Source: an uncultured Pseudomonadota bacterium (GTDB lineage: Bacteria; Bdellovibrionota_B; Oligoflexia; Oligoflexales; Bog-1112). From it: DNA of 18,303 nucleotides. Positions 7,048-13,674 of the stretch are shown here, piece by piece. The DNA lies in the NCBI GenBank assembly GCA_937896265.1, contig CALBMD010000088.1, positions 1 through 18,303 on the forward strand. Direction: 5' to 3'. Position 1 is the stretch's first letter. The number at the start of each line of letters is the position of its first letter. A program made the translations under genes and the position numbers. The notes under the pieces are model-generated. The model had not been told where the DNA came from and ran no database searches. It saw only the letters and a program-made list of their open reading frames with translations.

Positions 7048-8147
7048 TAGCGTAAATAAACTATGGTCCTTCCAAGCCCACGACCTGCCGTCGAACTGCC
7101 ATAATATTCAACAAAAACCATGACATAAGGACAATCACTAAGGCGAGCTACCTGATCTGGAGTAATTCTCCAGATTACCCTTTCGCTCTCTTTAAGGGCT
7201 TCAAGAACAATCTTTGATTCTTTGTTTGAAGGACCGTCTCGTTTTTGAACTGCTAAGATCCTGCCAACTGGGTCCGTTACAAAAAAATAACGATTATAGT
7301 AAGTAGGGCTTTGCAACACATCTGGTTTAATAAAATCGACTTGCAGAGAAAAACTGTCGGAGCCATCATACTGAAGGAAGCGGCAGCGGACTTGAAATTG
7401 ATAGAGATCTTCAACCTTCGTAATAGAATCGCTATATTCAATCAAAGTTGAAATTATTCCCTTGTTCTGTGCATCATAGATATCTTGATTAATAGTTGCA
7501 CCGAAAACCAAAGGGTTATTGACTCTGGTTCGATTAATATCTGCATCTGTCAGAGTATAGATGTAACCCACATCCCGCTGAGGCATACGCACCGAATAAA
7601 TGATGGAATAGGCGCCAGAGCCTGTCAAATTGACGTTGTTAAAGATGATATACGGTAAGCCCTTATTGCTCATGCGATCAGAAGCGTCAAAGTAACGAAA
7701 GCCCAGACTTGTTACATCAGTACCATTTTGCACAACAAGATAAACAATATTAATAAAAGCCTGCACAGCTTGTTCACACTGAATAAGTACAGCGACATTA
7801 GCTCTCTTTGCTGTCTGATTGCTATTATGCAGACCATCAGTCCATATCAATATAGGCACATCAGCTTGCAACAGATCTTGCCACTGAGTTAAAAGTTTAG
7901 CTGAGGTACAGCTTTGATTTGTTCCTGCACCGGTACCACCTGAAGTACCACTAGAGCCTGCATCGCCTCCGGAGCTACCGCTGGTACCCGAGCTACCGCT
8001 GGTACCCGAGCTACCGCTATCGACTGCTCCAAGGATATATGAAGATCGAAAGAAAGCTACTAGCCCTGTTAAAGCTACCGATAGTTTTAAAAAATGACGC
8101 CTGACAAGATGACGATAGCTAAAATACGCGAACAAACGTTCGTACAT
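7047..8147 (-). CDS. Tat-exported protein with Gly/Ser/Thr linker, paralogue 2
   Basis: This protein of 366 aa is of unknown function. The N-terminus holds a twin-arginine motif, VRRHFLK (residues 15-21), followed by a hydrophobic stretch, so it is probably exported folded. Residues 44-79 are a low-complexity linker made of GSSGTS units, then Cys80 and a ~285-residue beta-rich domain. The domain looks homologous to the preceding gene product: RYFDASDRMSNKG and YIIFNNVNL here match RIESASDINSTN and PIVFDNISL there, and FVTDPVGRIL matches ILADMMNRPL. ATGs at 8162 and 8159 are possible, but GGGGA lies 5 nt before the ATG at 8147. That start overlaps the upstream gene's end by 29 nt, suggesting translational coupling. 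No known family recognised. Confidence 0.75.
   Translation of the reverse strand: MYERLFAYFSYRHLVRRHFLKLSVALTGLVAFFRSSYILGAVDSGSSGTSGSSGTSGSSGGDAGSSGTSGGTGAGTNQSCTSAKLLTQWQDLLQADVPILIWTDGLHNSNQTAKRANVAVLIQCEQAVQAFINIVYLVVQNGTDVTSLGFRYFDASDRMSNKGLPYIIFNNVNLTGSGAYSIIYSVRMPQRDVGYIYTLTDADINRTRVNNPLVFGATINQDIYDAQNKGIISTLIEYSDSITKVEDLYQFQVRCRFLQYDGSDSFSLQVDFIKPDVLQSPTYYNRYFFVTDPVGRILAVQKRDGPSNKESKIVLEALKESERVIWRITPDQVARLSDCPYVMVFVEYYGSSTAGRGLGRTIVYLR
7972..8018. repeat. 18-bp tandem repeat inside the Tat gene linker
   Basis: The unit GAGCTACCGCTGGTACCC occurs at 7972-7989 and 7990-8007, with a partial third copy at 8008-8018. On the coding (minus) strand it encodes GTSGSS repeats of the flexible linker. 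The copies are identical at DNA level, so recent expansion is likely. Unit number can change without shifting the frame. Confidence 0.85.
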
Positions 8148-8994
8148 AAAAATCCCCATCATTCACTTTTTGATAGCAGATAAATTGATTGATATCGCCA
8201 ATATCCTTAAAAAGAGCGCCATCGCTTACTCTTAATGGCCTATTCATCATATCTGCAAGAATACATTTATTAAGACCTATTGCTGGGCTATAGCGAGCTG
8301 TACCATCTAAAGAGATGACATTATCAATACTACGAGGCAGTGAATTATCTTTATCGAGCTTAAAGTTTGGATAACCACGATAAGCGCTCACCAGTGGATC
8401 ATTAGCGCTTCTTACCGGCTTGCCCATAAAGGTATCGGTAAAAGCAACTTGCACTTCCATGTCATAGCGTGAGTACTTTACTCCGTTACTAACTCCTTCT
8501 TTAAAAAGTAGTGTTAACTTTTTATCATTTTTTAGACTGATATTATCAAAAACAATAGGTCTTATGTAATTGGTAGAATTAATATCAGAGGCGCTTTCAA
8601 TTCTCTTTTCGCAAATCGGATCACCAGAAGGACGAAATACCGTGATAAGCTGGAGAGTTTTTGCAAAATAACTATAGTCAGGTAAATCAATCACCATCAT
8701 TGCAGACTGAGCATTGCCATAGAAAATAATTTCTGGTTTTAAGTTAAGACTTACCCCTTGCGCTACCTGGCTACCATCAGCTAGCACATCTTTGATGTTG
8801 TAATTATATTGAGATGCAGTGCAGCCTGTTTGACCGCCAGTGCCAGATCCATTATCGTCTTGACTACCAGGCCCGACTGCTGTGCTCAGCTTGCGGTCAA
8901 TTCGTCCAGTCTTACAAGCAAAAAAAAGGCCCAATAAAGTTCCTGAAAAGAACTGCCGTCGACTCAGTAGGTTTTTATTACAAACCTTACTCAC
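8119..8994 (-). CDS. Tat-exported protein (possible lipoprotein), paralogue 1
   Basis: This protein of about 291 aa is of unknown function. It has a classic Tat motif, SRRQFF (residues 11-16), a hydrophobic stretch GTLLGLFFAC and a Cys at 27 that might be a weak lipobox (FFAC). A Gly/Ser/Gln-rich linker with a second Cys (GTGGQTGCTAS) leads into a beta-rich domain of ~230 residues. The linker-Cys junction matches GTNQSCTSA in the next gene, and several blocks of the domain align, so the two genes look like an old tandem duplication. A longer TTG start at 9021 is possible, but its GAGAG is only 2 nt away; GGAAGG favours GTG 8994. It follows murI by about 50 nt and overlaps the next gene. Confidence 0.72.
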   Translation of the reverse strand: MSKVCNKNLLSRRQFFSGTLLGLFFACKTGRIDRKLSTAVGPGSQDDNGSGTGGQTGCTASQYNYNIKDVLADGSQVAQGVSLNLKPEIIFYGNAQSAMMVIDLPDYSYFAKTLQLITVFRPSGDPICEKRIESASDINSTNYIRPIVFDNISLKNDKKLTLLFKEGVSNGVKYSRYDMEVQVAFTDTFMGKPVRSANDPLVSAYRGYPNFKLDKDNSLPRSIDNVISLDGTARYSPAIGLNKCILADMMNRPLRVSDGALFKDIGDINQFICYQKVNDGDFYVRTFVRVF

Positions 8995-9045
8995 TGGCCT
9001 TCCAAAAATAAAAGAATTCAAAACTCTCTTCGGCTGAAATTTGTC

Positions 9046-9861
9046 TCAGAGTGAGACCCACTCCACAATCATAGATCGTTTTTCATAAAAAAGAGTGATT
9101 TCTGCCACCCTTTCCTTGGTGAAGGAGATATTTTTAGTACAAAATGCTTTCATTACACTGGGCTTGTCTTGGCTATGAGTTGCTCGATGGGCTTTTGCCA
9201 CAAGTGCAGTCTGCCTAGCAACACCTTCTGCCGGGGAAACAAAATTGATGTAATTAAAGCCAAGCTGACGAAATTCTTCAATAAGATGAGGAAAATGAGT
9301 GCAAGATAGGGCTACTGTGTCTAAATTTTTAGCCTGACGAAAAGGCTCTAATTGAGCAGCAATAGCTGACAGGTCTATTGAAAGCCCCTGCAGCTTACGT
9401 TCAGCAGCTTCAACAAGAGAGGGACTACCGACTGAAACGACCTGGCATCCTTGGGCAAAATCGTCAATTAACTTTTGTGTATAGGCAGTCTTAACAGTAG
9501 TGCTGGTTCCAAGAATACCGATCACCTTAGTCTTGGAAAGTTTTGCTGCAAGCTTGATTGGAGGGATAACACCAACAATAGGAATGCCAAATTGCTGCCG
9601 CAAATGGGCGAGAAAGGTCGTACTTGCTGTATTGCATGCAATAACTAATATATCGATTTTATGGCTCATAAGAAACTGAGCAACTGTTTCTAGCCTTGTT
9701 AAAAGCTCCTTTTGGTTCTTCTGGCCATAAGGAAAACCGCAATAATCAGCAAGATAGATAAAGTTTTCATAGGGTAATAGCTTGACTACTTCGTCAAGGA
9801 TTGTCAGACCTCCGACACCTGAGTCAATAAAAGCTATAGTTAATGCAGGTTTATTTAGCAT
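9046..9861 (-). CDS. murI: Glutamate racemase
   Basis: This cytosolic enzyme interconverts L- and D-glutamate, supplying D-Glu for peptidoglycan precursors. With the start at 9861 the protein is 271 aa, normal for the family. Visible motifs are FIDSGVGGLTIL (Asp13/Ser14), ADYCGFPYG, VIACNTAST with catalytic Cys76, VIGILGTSTTV and LSCTHFPHL with catalytic Cys187. The open frame extends upstream to 9930, but FIDSGVGG normally lies close to the N-terminus. The ATG at 9861 overlaps the stop of the upstream gene (9851) by 11 nt, typical of translational coupling. It is part of a minus-strand operon with the hypothetical gene before it and the Tat pair after it. Confidence 0.96.
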   Translation of the reverse strand: MLNKPALTIAFIDSGVGGLTILDEVVKLLPYENFIYLADYCGFPYGQKNQKELLTRLETVAQFLMSHKIDILVIACNTASTTFLAHLRQQFGIPIVGVIPPIKLAAKLSKTKVIGILGTSTTVKTAYTQKLIDDFAQGCQVVSVGSPSLVEAAERKLQGLSIDLSAIAAQLEPFRQAKNLDTVALSCTHFPHLIEEFRQLGFNYINFVSPAEGVARQTALVAKAHRATHSQDKPSVMKAFCTKNISFTKERVAEITLFYEKRSMIVEWVSL

Positions 9862-10171
9862 CGCCAAGAGCGTCTTCCACTTCAGATGCATCGCAATAGC
9901 TGGGACCACCTTTATAGAAAACAACAGCATTGATCATAGCAGCTATTTCTGAAGTGCTATGCCCCTGTTTTTTAAGCGCAAAGCTTATCTTCAAAAACAA
10001 ATGATCCGCCACTGAATCGCTTATAGGTCTTGTCCCATCTAAGCTTGCCTGGGCAAATTTTTCGAGAAGACGAGAATCCCAAGCATTAGGCTTTGGAATA
10101 TTGCCTAAAGCAATCTCAACATCTCGTAACTGAGTAATCCATTCGGTAATGGTAGCATCGGCTTTAGTCAC
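9851..10171 (-). CDS. Hypothetical protein coupled to murI
   Basis: I do not recognise this 106-aa cytosolic protein. It is mostly helical and mildly acidic, without signal peptide or membrane segment (ITEWITQLRDVEIALGN; ISDSVADHLFLKISFALKKQ; EIAAMINAVVFYKGG). The start is GTG at 10171, preceded by AGGA with 8 nt spacing. Its last codons overlap the murI start by 11 nt, so the two are translated from one message, and a link to glutamate or peptidoglycan metabolism is possible by position only. A fitting promoter (10202-10230) lies just upstream. Confidence 0.75.
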   Translation of the reverse strand: MTKADATITEWITQLRDVEIALGNIPKPNAWDSRLLEKFAQASLDGTRPISDSVADHLFLKISFALKKQGHSTSEIAAMINAVVFYKGGPSYCDASEVEDALGDAK

Positions 10172-10201
10172 TAGTAGATCCTGAAGAGGTTAACTTTAGG
10201 G

Positions 10202-10230
10202 GATATACCTGATTTCAAGCTATTTAGCAA
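10202..10230 (-). promoter_or_regulatory. Candidate promoter of the murI operon
   Basis: On the minus strand, -35 TTGCTA (10225-10230), a 17-nt spacer and -10 TATATC (10202-10207) give a leader of about 24 nt before the GTG at 10171. Each hexamer matches 4 of 6 consensus bases. The -35 lies in the end of the repeat element at 10226-10340. Confidence 0.4.
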
Positions 10231-10341
10231 GGATGGGTTTGAAACCTAGAAGCTCCCTCGACAGTTGAAAGCAAGGGGGACCTAGGGAAACTTCGCAAAG
10301 AACCTCTTGGGCAGTTTTCTCCCAAGCCTTCTTCCTTGCTG
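10226..10341. repeat. Dispersed repeat, copy B, in a small inverted-repeat-bounded element
   Basis: Bases 10311-10341 match 5557-5586 in reverse complement (about 27 of 31). The same 8-mer that ends that match, TCCTTGCT (10333-10340), appears inverted as AGCAAGGA at 10226-10233, bounding a segment of about 115 bp. Inside are a 6-bp hairpin, CTTGGG (10306-10311) with CCCAAG (10321-10326), and an 11-nt palindrome, GGTTTGAAACC, around 10240. Together this looks like a small MITE- or REP-type unit lying between the small lipoprotein gene and the murI operon. No target-site duplication was found. Confidence 0.45.
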
Positions 10342-10377
10342 GGGTTCAAATTATCGCTGGTAGCTCTCTTGAGCAAC

Positions 10378-10575
10378 CTAGAAGCAGCGAAGCTTATTAT
10401 TAATTTTGACAATCCGTGTCCCCCCTGTTTTGTGACATCGGATCAAAGCCTGCTTATATGCTACATCCTCATCATGATTAATTGGGCTGGAACTCCCATG
10501 CTCTTCATGGATCGAAGAACCACCAGCACAGGCATATGCTGCCAAAGTCAAGATTATCAAGCTTAGTATCTTCAT
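10378..10575 (-). CDS. Very small lipoprotein
   Basis: This predicted 65-aa lipoprotein has the signal MKILSLIILTLAAYAC with lipobox AYAC (Cys16). The mature chain of 50 residues is Gly/Ser/His-rich at first (AGGSSIHEEHGSSSP). It ends with a compact two-Cys unit, RCHKTGGTRIVKINNKLRCF, which could form a disulfide-closed hairpin. Function is unknown. ATG 10575 has AAGAG about 10 nt upstream. It follows the proline dehydrogenase gene by 43 nt on the same strand, with a TATAAT box in between, so it may be a separate transcript. The plus-strand frame across the same bases has no such features and is taken as a shadow. Confidence 0.75.
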   Translation of the reverse strand: MKILSLIILTLAAYACAGGSSIHEEHGSSSPINHDEDVAYKQALIRCHKTGGTRIVKINNKLRCF

Positions 10576-10617
10576 AACTGTACTCTTACTAAGATGTTTT
10601 TTGAAAACCTAACCCCA

Positions 10618-10623
10618 ATTATA
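10618..10623 (-). promoter_or_regulatory. TATAAT box before the small lipoprotein gene
   Basis: A perfect -10 hexamer TATAAT on the minus strand overlaps the stop codon of the proline dehydrogenase gene, about 43 nt upstream of the lipoprotein ATG at 10575. The expected -35 site (GCACTG at 17 nt) is poor, so this is tentative. Confidence 0.25.
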
Positions 10624-11794
10624 CCTTAAGTTTGAGAGAGCAGTGCCTTCTACGAGCTAATTCCTTACGCAACATGACTAACTCGCGGTTCGTTTGCCCC
10701 TCTAAAGCTGTATTTTCTTGAGCCCGCCGCAAAAGATAAGGGATCGCCTGTAAAAAAGGTCCATAAGGCAGATATTTATAGGCCAAATATCCCTGCCTCG
10801 AAAGATTAAAGGTAAGATGATTCCCCATCCCAAAAAGTTGGCTGAATATCAATGACTTAGGGGCTATATTCTTTGCTATAAGCAAATCTATAGCCAGCCT
10901 TATCGATTGCTCATTATGAGTGCCAATAAAAAGAGAAATTTTGTCGTTATGATCTAAACTAAAACTCATAGCCTGATCAAAAGCTGAATCTGTTTCCTTT
11001 TTATTGCTATAAATAGGGCTTTGATAATGCATATCCAAAGCACGCTGCCGCTCTTGCACCATATAAGCGCCACGAACTAGCTTTATACCAAGAAACCAGC
11101 CCTCTACCTGGGCCTGTCGGGTTAATTTTTCGAGCAGTGCCAAGCGATCATGACGATAAAGCTGTAGTGTCATATAAACAACAGCTCGTTTTGTATTATA
11201 CTTTTGAATTAGTTGTAAGCTAAGCGCATCAATCCCACCCTGCAACCAGCTTTCTTCAGCATCGATTAAAATAGAAACATCCTGTTTGCTAGCATGCACA
11301 CAAAGCGTTTTCATATCTGATAAAAAACTATCTAACTGCTGCTTCTGCGTTAATGTTAGCTCACGCTGATAGGTCAAACATTCCAGGATATCTGGACTAA
11401 GCATGGCGCTTGCCTTAATAACCACAAACTTCGGTAGAATAGATGTACTGATAAAATTAATATTTCGATCTACCTCAGCAAAAATATGCCTGGATTCCTG
11501 CAAAGTCTGCTGCCCTTCACAGGCATAATCAAGGACCGTGCCGACATCAGATTTCTCTAAGCTAGAAATCGTATCTTTACAGTCATTTAGAGTCTCGCCA
11601 CCAAAAAACTGCTTAAACATAAGCTTTTTAATGACAGTATTGATGGGTGTTTTGAGTTTTACCAGCTTAGGTAATATCAGAGTAAAGAGCCGAGTAAGAC
11701 AGGGTTGATTCATAAGAGTAAAGACAAAAGCCATCTTGCGCAATTGTGCATCTGAGAAAGCCTCAAAAGCTCCTTCAGTCTCGTCAAAATCCAT
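10619..11794 (-). CDS. Proline dehydrogenase (monofunctional)
   Basis: This FAD-dependent enzyme oxidises L-proline to pyrroline-5-carboxylate, the first step of proline catabolism. The 391-aa protein shows the PRODH barrel motifs in order: DVGTVLDYACEGQ, SILIDAEESW (about 174-183), KLVRGAYMVQER (238-249), GTHNEQS (291-297), QLFGMGNHLT (319-328), YLPYGP (341-346) and YLLRRAQEN (353-361). It resembles the mitochondrial/Bacteroidetes-like single-domain type rather than PutA: the P5C dehydrogenase domain is absent and none is encoded nearby. GTG at 11830 would overlap ubiX, but GGGGGA sits just before the ATG at 11794, giving a 14-nt gap. It is the last tightly linked gene of the operon. Confidence 0.93.
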   Translation of the reverse strand: MDFDETEGAFEAFSDAQLRKMAFVFTLMNQPCLTRLFTLILPKLVKLKTPINTVIKKLMFKQFFGGETLNDCKDTISSLEKSDVGTVLDYACEGQQTLQESRHIFAEVDRNINFISTSILPKFVVIKASAMLSPDILECLTYQRELTLTQKQQLDSFLSDMKTLCVHASKQDVSILIDAEESWLQGGIDALSLQLIQKYNTKRAVVYMTLQLYRHDRLALLEKLTRQAQVEGWFLGIKLVRGAYMVQERQRALDMHYQSPIYSNKKETDSAFDQAMSFSLDHNDKISLFIGTHNEQSIRLAIDLLIAKNIAPKSLIFSQLFGMGNHLTFNLSRQGYLAYKYLPYGPFLQAIPYLLRRAQENTALEGQTNRELVMLRKELARRRHCSLKLKV

Positions 11795-11808
11795 AAATCC
11801 CCCAAGCG

Positions 11809-12426
11809 CTAAATCAATTTCGCATTCCACCTAGCATACAAATCATGGGGAATCCCCATTACCTCTAACAATCGGCCGACGATATAATCGATGAGGTCAT
11901 CGATTGTTTCAGGGCGCTGATAAAAACCAGGGATCGCCGGAACTATTTTGACACCAAGTTGCGCCAGTTCAAGCATATTTTTTAAATGAATGACGTTGAA
12001 TGGACTTTCGCGGGGACAAAGTACTAACGGCAGATTTTGCTTCAAAACAACGTCAGCAGCTCGCTCAAGAAGATTTGTCGATACTCCATGACAAATTCGG
12101 GCCAATGTCCCCATCGAACAGGGAGCAACAACCATTTGGCTAGCAACTGAAGAACCACTAGCAAAGGGGGCGAAGAGATTATCAATAGCAAACTTACGCA
12201 CTACATTCATCGGGCATCGCCATTGACTTGTTTCAAGAATCTCTAGAAGGAGTGATTCTTTTTTACCACCTAATTCCAAACGTGCCACTGAAGTTGCAGT
12301 CTCTGTTGCGACAACATAGACACGACGTACTTTGCTCTGAAGAACTTCAATGAGCCTTTGAGCAATAACAGACCCTGAGGCACCTGAAATGCCTACAACA
12401 ATTCGCTGCTCTAGCACCTCTACCAC
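11809..12426 (-). CDS. ubiX: Flavin prenyltransferase UbiX
   Basis: This enzyme joins a dimethylallyl group to FMN to make prenylated FMN, the cofactor of UbiD-type decarboxylases. The 205-aa product shows GISGASGSVIAQRL (FMN-binding, from residue 12), APFASGSS, VVAPCSMGTLARICHG, NLLERAADVVLK, LVLCPRESP and IPGFYQRPETIDDLIDYIVGR, all family hallmarks. The start GTG at 12426 overlaps the TAG of the upstream gene by one base (TAGTG), with AGGA 8 nt upstream, so translation is coupled. No ubiD is visible in this window; in a typical setting the product serves ubiquinone synthesis through UbiD elsewhere. Confidence 0.95.
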   Translation of the reverse strand: MVEVLEQRIVVGISGASGSVIAQRLIEVLQSKVRRVYVVATETATSVARLELGGKKESLLLEILETSQWRCPMNVVRKFAIDNLFAPFASGSSVASQMVVAPCSMGTLARICHGVSTNLLERAADVVLKQNLPLVLCPRESPFNVIHLKNMLELAQLGVKIVPAIPGFYQRPETIDDLIDYIVGRLLEVMGIPHDLYARWNAKLI

Positions 12427-13211
12427 TACTGAGATCCTCGCGCTGTAACAAAAACTATTTGGGATAAAAAGAACGAAATCTTATCCTCTTGAGCTAGTAA
12501 CGCTAGATTTAGCAGAGCTAGAATCACTAGACCAGCAAAGAATTTCTCCACCTTTGATTTTCTAGCTCTTAAAAACAATATTAAAGCCAAGGCAGAACCA
12601 ACATTAACAAAGGAAAAAAGCAGAGCGCCGTAGACAAGACCTAGCTGCCTATAAACAACAAAAGGAAAAAACAACGCTGAGCAAAACATTCCTAAATAGT
12701 CATAAGCTAAAACTCTGCTCGCTTCCCCAGCTGTTGGCTCTCTTGAAGATGCTATTATATTGGTCAAAAGTGGCACCTCAAAACCACTTAAAATACCAAT
12801 ACCAAAAACAGGACTATGGCAAATAACCCACACAAGGCTGGAAGCAAAAATAGAATCATAAGGTAGATGAACCCCAGTCAGAAGAGGTTTTATAGCATAA
12901 TCAGCGCCTAAAATTAGCAGCGGCGCTAGAAGACCCACAACGCCAAGCCCCATTTCAACAAGAAGCAAAGCCTGAAAACTCACTTCCCGCGGAACTTTTT
13001 CTGACAAAATAGACCCTAGCCCCAGAGAAAAGACGAAGAAGCCAATAGTCATTGAGTAGCGTAGAATAGAATTACCCATGCTTATGGAAAGGCATTGTGC
13101 TAAAACTAGCTCATAGCCCATGGAGCAAAACGCCATAGCAAAGGAACTACCATAAATTAACACGCGAGCAGGTTTTGAGACGCAGAGCGTTAATCCCTCA
13201 ACTTTAAACAT
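12426..13211 (-). CDS. Standalone membrane domain of spermidine synthase type
   Basis: This 261-aa integral membrane protein has about seven hydrophobic segments. Its sequence follows the N-terminal membrane domain found fused to the aminopropyltransferase of some bacterial spermidine synthases: SMGYELVLAQCLSISMGN, FFVFSLGLGSILSEK, GILSGFEVPLLTNII and AYDYLGMFCSALFFPFVVY. The catalytic domain that should follow is absent; the frame ends with VFVTARGSQ and runs directly into ubiX (one-base overlap). It may work with a separate catalytic subunit, act as a transporter-like protein, or be a stable truncation. ATG 13211 has GGCGGA 6 nt upstream. It heads the operon with ubiX and proline dehydrogenase and diverges from the RRM gene. 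Confidence 0.75.
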   Translation of the reverse strand: MFKVEGLTLCVSKPARVLIYGSSFAMAFCSMGYELVLAQCLSISMGNSILRYSMTIGFFVFSLGLGSILSEKVPREVSFQALLLVEMGLGVVGLLAPLLILGADYAIKPLLTGVHLPYDSIFASSLVWVICHSPVFGIGILSGFEVPLLTNIIASSREPTAGEASRVLAYDYLGMFCSALFFPFVVYRQLGLVYGALLFSFVNVGSALALILFLRARKSKVEKFFAGLVILALLNLALLAQEDKISFFLSQIVFVTARGSQ

Positions 13212-13378
13212 AGTTAATCCGCCTCAATGTGGCCCAAAATGGGAGTTGAAGAAGAGCCTTGTGATCATTCCCGTTTTAAGATATAGGACTTCTACGAGCT
13301 TGGACTGTGTCTGAAATTTCCAGAATGCCGTCCTGCTGTTCCTAGATTACCTATATAGTAGTTGATTGGAGAAATGTT

Positions 13379-13663
13379 ATGGGAAAGAAATTGTTTATCG
13401 GTGGGCTTAGCTGGACAACTAACGACGAGAGCTTGCGCAACTCTTTTGAACCATTTGGTCCAATCGAAGATGCTCGTGTTATTTTAGACCGTGAAACAGG
13501 ACGCTCACGCGGATTTGGTTTTGTCACCTATATTAATGATGATTCTGCTGGCAAAGCTATTTCATCATTGGACGGTACAGAACTCGATGGTCGTAATATT
13601 CGAGTTAACGAAGCAGTAGATCGTCCCGACCGTAGCTCAAGTGGTATGAATCGCCGCTACTAG
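13379..13663 (+). CDS. RRM-domain RNA-binding protein
   Basis: This small 94-aa protein consists of one RNA recognition motif. RNP2 is LFIGGL (residues 5-10) and RNP1 is RGFGFVTY (residues 44-51), both with the aromatic residues needed for RNA stacking. A short basic Arg/Ser tail follows (DRPDRSSSGMNRRY). Such glycine-poor single-RRM proteins occur in cyanobacteria and many proteobacteria and bind single-stranded RNA, often under cold stress; the specific targets are unknown. ATG 13379 has a good GGAG with 7 nt spacing. It is followed 11 nt later by the rhomboid gene. The 167-nt upstream region has AT-rich -10-like stretches (TATATA at 13352) but no convincing -35. Confidence 0.95.
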   Translation: MGKKLFIGGLSWTTNDESLRNSFEPFGPIEDARVILDRETGRSRGFGFVTYINDDSAGKAISSLDGTELDGRNIRVNEAVDRPDRSSSGMNRRY

Positions 13664-13674
13664 ACTAGGATGAG

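Noticed and set aside
10224..10412. 62-codon minus-strand frame before the murI operon
   Set aside because: It covers repeat copy B and overlaps the end of the lipoprotein gene; composition is Ser/Arg-rich with no coherent fold.
10336..10566. 76-codon plus-strand frame
   Set aside because: It is antisense to the small lipoprotein gene, which has a clear signal peptide and lipobox.
13259..13287. TTGTGA-17-TATAGG as promoter of the RRM gene
   Set aside because: Both boxes match only 4 of 6 consensus bases, and the TATATA stretch at 13352 is an equal competitor, so neither is called.
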